Assembly (NCBI GenBank): GCA_965240325.2
Contig: OZ251236.1
Span: 310,001 to 374,000, forward strand
Direction of reading: 5' to 3'
DNA from: Rebecca billardiae RCC1528
Lineage: Eukaryota; Haptophyta
DNA: 64,000 bases
Shown here piece by piece: positions 20,579 through 32,267 of this stretch. A program made the translations under genes and the position numbers. The notes beneath the pieces are model-generated. The model searched no databases and was not told the DNA's origin. It saw only the letters and a program-made list of their open reading frames with translations. The stretch's first letter is position 1. Each line of letters starts with the position of its first letter.

Positions 20579-23500
20579 ATGACGCAGGTGCGCGCGCGGC
20601 GGCGCTGACGCGCCGCGGCGCGCATCACGCGCCGGAGGCCCCGCCGCACGCGCGCACGCCGCGCTCACACTGCCCCGCGCGCCGCGCGCGGCCCGCAGGT
20701 CGCGCCGCCCGGACCGGCGGCGATCCGCGTCGAGGCGAGCACGCTCGAGCTGAACAAGGGAGTCAGCCTGCCGCGCGGCAAGCCCGACGTGAAGGTGACG
20801 TTCGACCTGCTCGGCGCCGCGAAGGCGTCGTCCGAGGTGGTCACGCCCGATCGCGACAAGGCCGAGCTCGGGCTCGACGCCTCCTTCGCGCTCGAGCTCG
20901 GCTCGGCCGAGCGCGGCCGCTTGCTCGACGCGCTCGACTCCGAATCGACCGACGACTCGAACGTCACGTTCACGCTGTTCGCGACGAGCAAGTCGGCTCG
21001 CGCGGCGGAGCCCGTGGCGATCGGCCGCGCCGTGACCAACCTCGAGAAGCTGCTCGTCGAGGCCAAGAAGGACATGCTCAAGGTGCCGCTGCCGCTGATG
21101 TCGACCGACCCGCGCAAGCCGACCGCACAGATCGGCAAGCTCACCGTGTCGCTGCTCGCGTTCGAGGCGCTCTCGCAGCTCGACGCGGCGCTGGAGAAGT
21201 ACGGCGACGCGCCCAAGGCCCGCGCCGCCGAGGCCAAGGCCGCGCCGCCCAGCGCGCGCGCCGTCGTGCGCGCGAGCGCGACCGAGCTCGAGCTCGCCCG
21301 TAACGTCTCGCTCCCGTTCGGGAAGGGCCGCGCGGCGGTGAGCTTCGAGATGCCGGGCGACAAGTCGGCGGCGTCGGCGGCGGTGCCGGTGTCGCGCGGC
21401 CGCGCGACGCTCGGCTTCGAGCACGCCGTGCGCACCGAGCCCGGCTCCGCGCCGCGCGCCGCGCTGCTCGACGCGCTGGATGCCGACGACTCGGCGGACG
21501 CGCCTCTCGTCGAGGCAGTCTTCACCGTGCTCGCGGCGGACGGGCGCGGCGGCTCGACGCCGTTCGGCCGGGCGGCCGTCGACCTGGAGAAGCTGCTCGA
21601 CGGGCAGCGCGACGTCACGCGCAAGCAGCTCCCGCTCATCGCCGTCGACCCGAAGCGCAAGCCCGCCGAACTGGGCACGCTCACGGTCACGCTCGAGGCG
21701 CTCGGCGCACTGAGTGAGATTGACGAAGCGCTCGAGAAGCACGGCTCGGCGCGCGCGGTGAAGGAGGCGGAGGGCGGCGCGCGCGGCGCGGAGGGCGCGG
21801 CGCGGCGCGACCGGCGCAGCCGCGCCGACGACGCGCCCGCCGCCGCGCCCGCCGCCGCCGCCACCGAGCCGCGGCGCCGCGGCGCGGAGCGGCCGCCGCC
21901 GCCGCGCGAGCCGTCGGCCGCCGAGCCGGCGCCCGCGCGCCGCTCGCAGGGCGAGGCGGCGGCGTCGGCGCGCACCGCCGAGCCGACGCGCACCGCGCGC
22001 CGCCCGCTCGGCTCGACGCGCGGCGGCGCCTCCTCCTCCGCCGCCGCCGCCGCCGCCTCGCCCACCGCCGAGACGATAGCTATTGAGATTACCCATCTCG
22101 AGCTGCTCGACGACGGCGCCGACGGCGTGCCGGCGGACGCGGACGCGCTGGTCGTCGACGTGGACCCGCTCGCGCTGCCGCACCGCCAGACGCGCGCGAT
22201 CGCGCTGCGGCGCGAGCGCGGCGCGGGCGCGTACGCCCTCGACTTCTCGCACGAGATCCCCGCGGGGCCGTCGACCAAGGCGCGCGAAGAGCTCATGGAC
22301 GCGCTCGAGTCTGAAACGCAGGAGGATTCCGATGTTTACTTCACGCTGCTCGCGCTCGACGCGCGCGCGGAGCGCGAGGTGCGCGCGGGGAAGGACGCGG
22401 ACGCGGTGGGCACCGAGCTGGGCGTGGGCTCGCTCAACCTCGAGCAGCTGCTCGAGCGCGGGCGCGACGCCTCGGAAGTCGTGCTCGGGCTGACGAGCAA
22501 GCGCGGCCGACGCGTCGCCGACTTGACCGTGAGCGTGCGCGCGCTCGGCGCGCTGCGCGCGGCGGAGTCGGCGCTCGAGGCGCACGGCACGTCGGCGAAG
22601 GCGAAGCGGGTCGAGCGCGCCGCCGTCTCGCCCGCGCGCTCCGCCTCCGCCTCCGCCGCGGCGCTGCTGCCGCGCGCGCCGTACGTCGGCGTCGAGATCG
22701 AGATCTCGCAGGTTTCGTTACCCAGGGTGGACGAGACCGTCCCAGACGGCGTGGACGACCTCGAGTTCGAGTTCGACCTGCTCGGCGTGGAGCACATCAA
22801 GTCGGCGCGCGTGCCGCTGCGCGACGACGGGCAGATGCCCATCGGCTACCGCGAGTCCTTCGCCGTCGGCATCGGCACCAAGGCGCGGCGCGAGCTGATG
22901 GACGCACTCGAGTCGTCGTCGCAAGAGGACTCGGACATTTATTTCTCGCTGTATGGCCTCGACCTCGACCGGTCGCAGCAGCCGCAGGGCGCGGCGGCGC
23001 GGCGCGGCGGCGCGGGCGAGCCGTCGCGCGTCGAGCTCGGCGCGGCGTTCGTCAACCTCGAGCGCATCCTCGCCAGCGGGCGCGACGTCGTTTCCGAGAA
23101 GCTTCCGATCATGCACGAGGATAAGCGCACGGGCGCGCAGCAGGTGGGGACGGTCACGATGACCGTGCGCGCCCTCAGCGCGCTCAGGGACGTCGAGGCG
23201 TCGCTGGACAAGCACGGCTCGCCGCGCGAGGCGGAGAAGGCGGAGCGCGCCGCGTTCGCGCCCGCGCCGCGCACCCCGCCCGACGGCAGCGCCGCGCGCG
23301 CGCCCGCCTCGCCCGAGCCGGCCGATCGCGCGGGCGCGCGCCAGCGCGGTGCGCGCCGCTCGGACGACGACGCGGAGCGCTCGCGCGCCGGCGGCCGCGG
23401 GCAGCCCGCCGCTGCCACGTCCGTGCGCGTGGAGGTGGACGCGTTCAAGCTGCACTCGGTCGACGACGTGGCGGACACGGTGGACGACCTGCTCGTCGGC

Positions 23501-26500
23501 GTCGACCTGCCGATGCTCGACGACGAGCTGAAGACCAAGGCCGTGCCTGTCGTCGAGAAGGCGCCGCGCGAGCACGTGTTTGGCTTCAGCCACGAGCAGG
23601 AGGTGCGGCCGGGCAGCAAGGCGCGGCGCGAGCTGATGACCGCGCTCGAGTCGGAGACGCAGGCGGACTCGGACGTGATCTTCACCGTGTACGGCGTGGA
23701 CCCCGAGGCGCCGCGCGGGGCGGAGCCCGTCGTGATCGGCTCGGCGGCGCTCAACCTCGAGGAGCTTCTCGAGCAGGACCGCGGCGACGCGGTGGGCCGC
23801 GCGCTGCCGGTCCGCACCGAGGGGCGGTCTGCGAAGGAGGTGGGCACGCTGACGGTGAGCGTGCGCGCGCTGAGCGCGCTCAAGGCGATCGACCGCTCGC
23901 TCGAGCAGCACGGCAGCCTGGCCGCGGCGCTCAAGGCGGAGGAGGCCGAGGCGGCGGGCGGTCGGAACACCCGCTCGGGCGGCGCCGCCGGGCGCGGGCG
24001 CGCCGCCGCCGCCACCGCGGCCGGCGGTGGCGCCCCCAAGCCGGTGAGCGTGAAGGTGCGCATGTCGCAGCTCGAGCTGCACGACACGAGCGCGCTGCCC
24101 GCCGAGGTTGACGACGTGCAGCTCTCGTACGAGTTCCTGCGCCAGGCGCCGATCGAGTCGTCGCGCGTGGGCGTGCAAGACTCGGGCAAGCACTTCTTCG
24201 ACCTCGAGCGCGACATCGACGTCTCCGCCGGCACACGCGCGCGCGCCGAGCTGATGGATGCGCTCGAGTCGTCGAGCGCCGCGGCGACGGACACGCGCTT
24301 CGTGGTGCGCGGGCTGCCGCGCGGCTCGGGCGGGCGGCCGGTCGAGCTGGGCGTGGCGAAGCTGAACCTGGAGGGCGTGCTCACCTCGGAGCGCGACGTG
24401 CGCGACGAGGCGCTTCCCGTCGTCGACGCGAGCGGGCGGCGCGTCGGCACGCTCACCGTGAGCCTGAGCGCCGTCGACGCGCTGCGGCAGGTGGACGACG
24501 CGCTGGAGAAGCACGGCTCGGCGCGCGACGCCAAGGCGGCCGAGGTGCGGCTGCTCGAGCGCCCCGCAGCCGGCGCGGCGGACGCCGAGCGCGGCCGGCG
24601 TGAGCGCGGCCGCGCGGCCGCGCCCGCCGCGCCCGCGGCCGGCGCCGCCACGTCCGTGCGCGTGGAGGTGGACGCGTTCAAGCTGCACTCGGTCGACGAC
24701 GTGGCGGACACGGTGGACGACCTGCTCGTCGGCGTCGACCTGCCGATGCTCGACGACGAGCTGAAGACCAAGGCCGTGCCCGTCGTCGAGAAGGCGCCGC
24801 GCGAGCACGTGTTTGGCTTCAGCCACGAGCAGGAGGTGCGGCCGGGCAGCAAGGCGCGGCGCGAGCTGATGACCGCGCTCGAGTCGGAGACGCAGGCGGA
24901 CTCGGACGTGATCTTCACCGTGTACGGCGTGGACCCCGAGGCGCCGCGCGGGGCGGAGCCCGTCGTGATCGGCTCGGCGGCGCTCAACCTCGAGGAGCTT
25001 CTCGAGCAGGACCGCGGCGACGCGGTGGGCCGCGCGCTGCCGGTCCGCACCGAGGGGCGGTCTGCGAAGGAGGTGGGCACGCTGACGGTGAGCGTGCGCG
25101 CGCTGAGCGCGCTCAAGGCGATCGACCGCTCGCTCGAGCAGCACGGCAGCCTGGCCGCGGCGCTCAAGGCGGAGGAGGCCGAGGCCGCGGGCGGTCGGAG
25201 CACCCGCTCTGGCGGCGGCGCCGCCGAGAGCACTCGCCCCGCGCCGGCCGCTGCCCCGCCGCCGCCCAAGCCGGTGAGCGTGAAGGTGCGCATGTCGCAG
25301 CTCGAGCTGCACGACACGAGCGCGCTGCCCGCCGAGGTTGACGACGTGCAGCTCTCGTACGAGTTCCTGCGCGAGGCGCCGATCGAGTCGTCGCGCGTGG
25401 GCGTGCAGGACTCGGGCAAGCACTTCTTCGACCTTGAGCGCGACATCGACGTCTCCGCCGGCACGCGCGCGCGCGCCGAGCTGATGGATGCGCTCGAGTC
25501 GTCGAGCGCCGCGGCGACGGACACGCGCTTCGTGGTGCGCGGGCTGCCGCGCGGCTCGGGCGGGCGGCCGGTCGAGCTGGGCGTGGCGAAGCTCAACCTG
25601 GAGGGCGTGCTCACCTCCGAGCGCGACGTGCGCGACGAGGCGCTTCCTGTCGTCGACGCGAGCGGGCGGCGCGTCGGCACGCTCACCGTGAGCCTGAGCG
25701 CCGTCGACGCGCTGCGGCAGGTGGACGACGCGCTGGAGAAGCACGGCTCGGCGCGCGACGCGAAGGCGGCGGAGGAGCGCGCGGCGCGGCAGGGCGGGCC
25801 GGGCGAGACGCGCGCGACGCGCGAGCGCCGGCGCGAGCGCGGCGCGCCTGCCGACGCCTCGCGCCGCGGCGGCGCCGACGGCGGCCGCGAGCCGGCGGCG
25901 CAGGCCCAGTCTGAAATCGCGCTGCTCGTCTCGGCGGTGACTCTCGACGACGTGGGCAAGGTGCACCAGGGCGTGCACGAGCTGCAGCTCGCGGTGGACT
26001 TCTTGGGCGCGCACGCGGAGGGGCGCGAGCCGCGCTCCGCGCCCGTCACGCTGCAGGACTCGGGCAGGCACCTGCTCGACAACTGGCGCGCCGCGCTCGA
26101 CGTGCGCGCAGGCGCAGGCGCCGGCGCCGGCGGCGTGGCCGAGGGGCGTCGGGCAGTCTTGGAGGCGCTGGAGCCGGGCAGCGCGGAGGAGGACTCGGAC
26201 GTGGTGCTCACGCTGTACGGGCTCGAGCGGCCGCCGTCGACGGCTCGGCCGCGCGAGCTCGGCACGGCCACGTTCAACCTTGAGCAGCTGCTGCAGCGCG
26301 GGCGCGAGGCGACGGCGGAGGCGGTGCCTCTGCTGACGCCTCGGCCGCCCGGCGGCGGGCTCGGCGCGCAGCGCACGCGGATCGGCGAGCTCACGCTCTC
26401 GACTGAGGCGCTGCCCGCGCTGCGCGCGCTCGACGCGCTGCTCGAGGAGCACGGCGACGCGCGCCGCGCGCTCGCGGCCGACGCCGCGCCGCGCGGCTCC

Positions 26501-29500
26501 GGCGCGCAGCGCGGCCCGCGCGGCTCGGCGGCCGCGGAGGCGCCGCGCACGCGCGGCGCGAGCCGTGCCGCGGGCGGCGGCGCGCGGCCGAGCGCCGCGG
26601 CGGCCAAGGTGCCGGCGGACACGGTGCGCATATCCGTGGCGAGCGTCGAGCTGCCCGACGTGGACGCGGTGCTGCCGGACGACGTGGACGAGCTGTTGGT
26701 CGGCATCGACTTCCTCGGCGCAAAGGAACTGCGTACGCCCGTGTTCGGCGCGCTCGAGGCGGGCGGGCTGCACCCCGTGGGCTACACGCACGACCTGGAC
26801 GCGGGCAAGGGCACGGCGACGCGCGACGCGCTGCTCGACGCGCTCGACTCGGCGGAGACGGCGGACTCGGACGTCTTCTTCGTGCTGTACGCCGTGCCCG
26901 CGCGCGCCGACGCCGAGCCGGTCGAGCTAGGGATGGCCGCGGTCAACCTCGAGGCGCTGCTTGACCGTGGGCGCGATCAGATTGAATCTCGGCTCGAGCT
27001 GGAGCCGTCGGCGGGCGGCGCGCGGCGCGGCGGCGGCGCGGGCCGCGCCGAGCTTGGAAGCATCACGGTGAGCGTGGAGGCGCTCACGGCGCTGCGCGGC
27101 GTGGACGAGGCGCTCGAGAGGTACGGCGACGCGACGCGCGCCAAGGCCGCCGAGCGCGGCGGCGGCCGCGCCACCGGCCGCGGCGGCGCGCAGCCGCCGC
27201 CTGGCGCGGCCGCCGGCGCCGCCCTTCCCCTCGAGCCCGAGGCGGTCGTCTCCGTCGAGATCCACGAGCTGGTGATCGACGACGTGGGCCAGCTCGACGC
27301 GTCGGTGGACGAGCTCGAGTTCGAGTTTGACTTTCTCACGATGGACGACATCCGCTCGGGGCCTGTCAAGGTCGAGCCGGACGGCACGCACGTCGTGTAC
27401 TTTGCAAAGGGTGCGCCCCGCGCGCGCGGCCGAGCGGGCGGGCGGGCGGGCGGGCGCGAGCGCGGGCGCGGCGTTGGCGCGGCGGGCGCGCGGGGCGTGG
27501 CGCGTGGGGCTGCACGCGGGCAGTGCAGTTCGCGCGCGCGGAGCCCGTGGCGCGCTGCGCACAGCGGTCGGCGCACGCGCCCAGCACACGACTGCCCTTG
27601 CCGACCGCCGCGCGCCGTGCCCGCCCGCTCCGCACGCGCCGCGCGGCGCAGAGTTTGACGTCTCGCCCGGCACGCGCGCGCGCGAGGCGCTCATGGACGC
27701 TCTCGAGTCCGCCTCCACCGAGGACTCGGACGTCTACTTCATGCTGCACACGATCGACCGAGACCGGACCGACCCGCGCACGGGGCAATCTCGGCGCGTC
27801 GAGATCGGCGCGGCGTATGCAAACCTGGAGGAGATGCTCAAGCGCGGGAGGGACCTGCTCAACGCGCGGCTCAAGGTGCTGTGCGCGCGGGCCGCCTCGC
27901 CGCGCGGGCGTGCCGCCGGGCGCGGCGGGCGGCGGTGTCGCGGGCCGCGCGGCCGCGCGGGGGGGGGGGGCTCACTCAGCCCCGGTGCGTGTCCGAATAA
28001 TTGCGCCGCCCTCGCGCGCGCCGTGCCGCGCACGCATACAGATTCACTCGACGGCCAAGGGGCGGCAGCACGAGGTGATCGGCACCGTGCGGCTCACGAT
28101 CCGCGCGCTCGACGCGATGGCGGACATCGACGCCGCCATCGACGAGCACGGCTCGGTCAAGCAGGTGCGCGCGCGCGCGCCTGCCCCGCGGCCGGCGCGG
28201 CCGCTCGAACCCCGCGCGCCACGCACGCGTGGCTGACCGCATTCGACGAGCGCTGGGCGCGCCGCGCCGCCGTGGCCGCGCGCGCTCGCGCCGCCGCAGG
28301 CAAAGCTCAGGGAGCGCGAGCTGGGCAAGTCGCGCTCCGCCGCCTCGCTCTCGCGCACCGACGTCGCCCGGTACTCGCCGTCGGCCGCGGGTGCGCGCGA
28401 GGGCGCGGCGCGCACCGCGCCGACGCGAGGCGGCGCGGCATCGCAGCGGCAGGGACCGCCCGCGGCGGCGCGGCAGCCATACGCGCCGCCGCCGCCGGAG
28501 GAGGAGGTGCCGCCGCCCGCCGAGGCGACGATCGCCGTATCCAAGCTGCAGCTCTCCTCGGCGGCGCAGCGCGACACGGCGGCCGCGGGCGCGCTCGCCG
28601 TCCGCGTCGACTTCCCGGGAGCCGCCGAGCCGCGGACGACGACGATCAAGCTGCCATCCTCCTCCGGCGGCCGCGGCGGCGCGGGCGTGCCCGTGGACCT
28701 CAGCGAGGCTGTCGACTTGTCGCAGGGCACCGAGGCGGGGCGCGCCAACCGCAAGGCGCTGCTCGAGGCGCTCGACCGGCCGGCGGACGCGGCGGAGGAC
28801 GACACCGATGTCGTCTTCGAGCTCCTCGCGCTCTCGCGGCCGGAGGCGGCGGCCGCGGCGCGCGGCGAGCCAGTGCCGCGCACCGCGGGCCGCGTGCTCG
28901 GCGTCGGCTCGGTTTCTCTTGAGAAGATTCTCGACGACGGCGCCGACATGCGCCGCGCGCCGGTTCAGCTCCGCCCGCCCGGCTCTGGGCCGAGCGCGCA
29001 GCCCGTCGCCACGCTCACCGCGGACGTGGTCGCGCGCGACGCGCTGGAGGAGCTCGACGAGGCGTTGGACAAGCACGGCTCGGCGGAGCGCGCGGCGCAG
29101 GCGGACGTTCGCGAGGCGCGTGAGCGCGGCGCGGCGAGGCCGAGCGCGCGCGGCGGCGCGGCGCAGTCGGCCACGCGGCGCAGTGCCGGCGGCTACGCTG
29201 GCGGCTACGCCGCCGGCGCGGCGCAGCCGATGCCCGCGGACCCGGCGGAGGCCAAGGCGCACGCGCGCGCCGAGATGATCGAGCGCAACCGCCGACAGCC
29301 GCCACAGCCCTACAAGGCCATGGCGCCGCCGGCGCGCGCCGCGTTCGGGGCTCTGAAAGACGACCTGCGCGCGGGCACGGCGATGGGCAAGGCAGACTAC
29401 GCCGCCGCGCTCGGCAGCACGCACCCCGCGCGGCTGCACGACAGCTCGGTGCTCGCGGCGCGCGAGGCGGATGCGGGCCGCTCGCTGGGCGCCGCGCTCG

Positions 29501-30912
29501 GCCCGGGCGCCGCGCTCAGCGCTGTTGCGCTCGCGGGCGCGCCGCCGGCCTCGTCGGGCGCCGCGCCCGCGCGCGGGCGCGGCAGCTCGGCGGCGGCGCA
29601 GCCCGCCCTCGCGGGCGCGGACGCGGGCGCGTCGAGCGTGCTGCTACGGCCGATCCGCGCGGAGGGCGTGCCGGCCGTTGCGGAGGGCTACTCGGTTGTG
29701 GCGCGCACGCTGCGCCTCTGCGTCTTCGACCCGTCGACCGCCGCGCTGCGCGGCAACGTGCTCTCGGTGAAGGCGGCGGACGGTGCCGCCGCGCCCGCCG
29801 GCGGCGCGGGCGCCAACCGCGGCGCAGCGGGCGGGACCACCGCCTGGCCCTTCGACAAGGCGCTGCAGCTGTTGCTCCGCCAGGCAGCGGACGCGCCCGC
29901 CGACGCGCAGCTGCTCGTCCAGCTGGATGCCGTGTGCGTGCCCGCGCCCGGCGCGCCGGCGCGCGCCGCCATGAGCGGCTCCGGCGGCGCGGACGGCGCG
30001 GATGGCGCGGGCGCCGGCCGCCGCGCGCGCCGCGCGCCGGCCGCGCCGACCGGGCCGTTTTGGGAGCGGCGGCGCGGGCGCGCGCGGCCTGTCGCGCTGT
30101 GCTGGGGCGCGCTGCCGCTCGGCGTGCTCGCCGAGTGGAAGCCTGCGCTGCGCTCGGCGGGCTCGGCCGCGAAGCAGGCGGTGAAGGAGCGCACCGTGCA
30201 GATGCGCCGCGGCGCCGCCTTCAGCGGCTCCGGTCTGCTCACCGCCAAGCCCAGCGCGCCGCCGAGCTCGCGCCGAGGCGGCGGCGGCGCCGCGGGCGGC
30301 GGCGGCGGCACCGCCGCCGGGGGTCCAACCCTCGTCCTGGGCATCTCCGCACCCTCGGGCACAGGCACGGACGCGGCGACGCTCGGCGCGCTGCCTGCCG
30401 AGCTGCTGTGCGAGCTCGCGCACGCGCGCATGTTCGCCGTGCAGCGCGCGCTCCTGGCGAAGACAATCGGCTCAGCGACCGACTTGGCGGGCGGCGCGGA
30501 CGGCGGGCTGCTGTGGGCACCCCACGCGGCCGCGTTCGCGCAGCTCGCCGCGTCGGCGGACACGCTGGGCGCGCTCGAGCGCGTGTGGACGGCGCGGCTG
30601 CGCGCGCCGAGCGCGACCAAGGCCAAGCGTGACTCAGCCTCCTTCGAGGCCGACACGCTCGGCGAGTCGGCGGTGGCGCTCACACTGCTGCTCGGCGCGC
30701 GCGGCGCGATGGAGCGCGCGCCGACGGACGCGCGCCGCGCCGAGCTGCTCGCCGAGGCGGAGCGCGAGGCGAAGGAGGGGGGCAAGCGAGTGCTGACCGC
30801 GCTCGCCGAGCCCGCCGCCAACGCCGCCGCCGGAGGCACCGCGCCCTTCCGCGAGCGAGCCCTCGTGCTGGACCCTGCTGCAGAGCTCGCGGCCAGGCGC
30901 GGGCCTCCGTGA
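20579..30912 (+). CDS. Giant multi-C2 protein: ~12 tandem RPGRIP1 C-terminal-type domains
   Basis: The product has about 3,226 residues from five exons: 20579-20587, 20699-27410, 27652-27875, 28042-28164 and 28300-30912. The introns (111, 241, 166 and 135 bp) all keep the frame. Exon 1 codes only MTQ. About twelve units of 170-190 residues share a pattern: a first strand, (V/L)DDLxVxxDFLG, PGxKARRELMDALES, ED(S)DVxFTLY, VELGxAxxNLExLLxxGRD, and LGTLTVSVxALxALxxxDxALExHGS. This is the order and spacing of the C2-type domain at the C-terminus of RPGRIP1/RPGRIP1L, proteins of the ciliary transition zone. Units start near residues 11, 192, 463, 665, 909, 1116, 1320, 1527, 1741, 1977, 2183 and 2433. 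Arg/Pro/Ala-rich linkers join them. Residues 2,800-2,990 form another, different beta-rich module, and the C-terminus is helical. Units 5-6 and 7-8 are a recent duplication. No coiled coil like that of RPGRIP1 is present. A ciliary or basal-body scaffold is an inference. The MTQ exon is the least certain part. Confidence 0.78.
23414..25775 (+). repeat. Near-identical ~1.13-kb tandem duplication inside the multi-C2 gene
   Basis: The segment 23414 to about 24545 (domain units 5 and 6) is repeated at 24647 to about 25775 (units 7 and 8), offset 1,233 bp in the first half and 1,230 bp after the internal linker. Domain sequences are almost identical at nucleotide level. Differences concentrate in the Ala/Pro linkers. 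Confidence 0.92.
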
Positions 30913-31275
30913 GTGGTACGCGCATCCGGCGCAGCCTCGCCCTCAGTCTGAGCGGGCTCAGTCAGCGGCCGGCGATGACCGCTGACAGCCGCGGCGCCCT
31001 GATGAATGACGCCGATCGCGGCTCCTCGTCGCCGCCGCGCATTGCGCATGAATCATTTGTGTCGCATTCGACAGCGCGGCCGCCGGAACTCTCCGCCTGA
31101 TTCGCGGGCACGGGCCGCCCGGCCGGGCCGGGCGGCGGGCCCGGTGCGGCGGTGCGCCCCGCCGGCGCCTGGCCCCGGGACCGGGGACGGTCCCGATCGC
31201 CGATCACGATGACGATGTCGATGTCGAACTCGATGGCGGACGGAGGGTTGCGCCAGCTGGACAAACGCGAAGGAC

Positions 31276-31301
31276 CCAGCATCCAGGATCCTGGATGCTG
31301 G
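31276..31301. repeat. 26-bp perfect palindrome
   Basis: The left arm CCAGCATCCAGGA is followed directly by its exact reverse complement, giving a 13+13 bp palindrome without a loop, centred on a BamHI-like GGATCC. Confidence 0.9.
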
Positions 31302-31834
31302 AGGGCCCCCAACGAGACCCACCTGGCTGGTCACCTGCGGATCACGAGGGCCCGGCTCCCCTCGCGCCGCTTTCAGCGCACGCTCTGCCGGTGCGGCGGG
31401 CGACGTGTGCGCACGCCGTGCAGCTCGCGGCGCGTGCGCGTTGGCTAGCTGGCGCACGTCTCCTGACGCACAAGTCGAATGATCGCAGCTGGGCTGCCCT
31501 TTCTCGCCTCAAGGACGCGTGCGACGCCGGTCGCCGCCGGCCCGAGCGGCGTGGCCGTGCTGCCTGCACGCTGGGCGCCCGTGGACGTGGCTTCGCCGCG
31601 CGCGCTGAGGCCGGCGAGCGTCGCGACCGACTTTCACGACGCGTGCGACGCGCCATCTGCCCGCTTCCTTGCCTCCGACGCACGTCTTCTGCGGGCAACG
31701 GCGATCGCCCACCCACGCGGCGGCGAAGCCGCCATCCGCCGCGCGAATCATTTCGTTTTGATGAAAAGCGCAGATCTGAAAAGGCCGGAAGGCGTTTGTC
31801 CAGCTGGCGCTCGCAACGCCCCTGATCGTGATCG

Positions 31835-31860
31835 ATCGTGATCCAATCCTGGATCACGAT
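31835..31860. repeat. 10-bp hairpin with 6-nt loop
   Basis: ATCGTGATCC at 31835-31844 is matched by GGATCACGAT at 31851-31860, with the loop AATCCT. Confidence 0.8.
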
Positions 31861-32267
31861 GGCCGGCCGGCGATGCCGCCCGCGTCCTGACCAGTGACCG
31901 GTGCGGTCGGCTCGCCGGCCCGCCAGCCGGCCAGCCGCGCCGCGCGGCCCGCTCCGGAGGCCGTGAGTCTGAGTCGGCACTGTTACGACTCAGTGCGGTC
32001 GCCGCGGCCGCCCACGGCCCAGCCGGCGCCGCGCTCGGGCCGACCGGCGCACACGCGCGCCCGGCCACGCGGCGGCCCCGCGGGCACGGCGCGGCCGCCG
32101 GGTCGCCGGTGCGAGCGGTGCGGTCGACTAATCGAAGCGGCTGACGTCAGGGGCTAGGGTCAGGGAAACGAGTCAGTGGTAGCGAGAGGCGTACAGACCG
32201 GGGCGGTGCGCAGGCCCACCCGACTGTCTTGCCCGAGTTGCCGTTGGGCCTCGGTGGGGCGGGCCTG

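Larger units (their letters stand above)
30913..32159. other. Intergenic with short perfect hairpins
   Basis: No gene is recognised between the multi-C2 gene and the LINE. The stretch holds a 26-bp perfect palindrome (31276-31301), a GC-only inverted region (about 31107-31140) and a 10-bp stem with 6-nt loop (31835-31860). These may be remnants of small transposons or regulatory structures. Confidence 0.45.

Noticed and set aside
22718-26791. Very long minus-strand open frames opposite the multi-C2 gene
   Set aside because: They follow the repeat pattern of the plus strand, are His/Arg/Ala-rich, and exist because codon third positions are GC. The plus-strand domains are clearly real.
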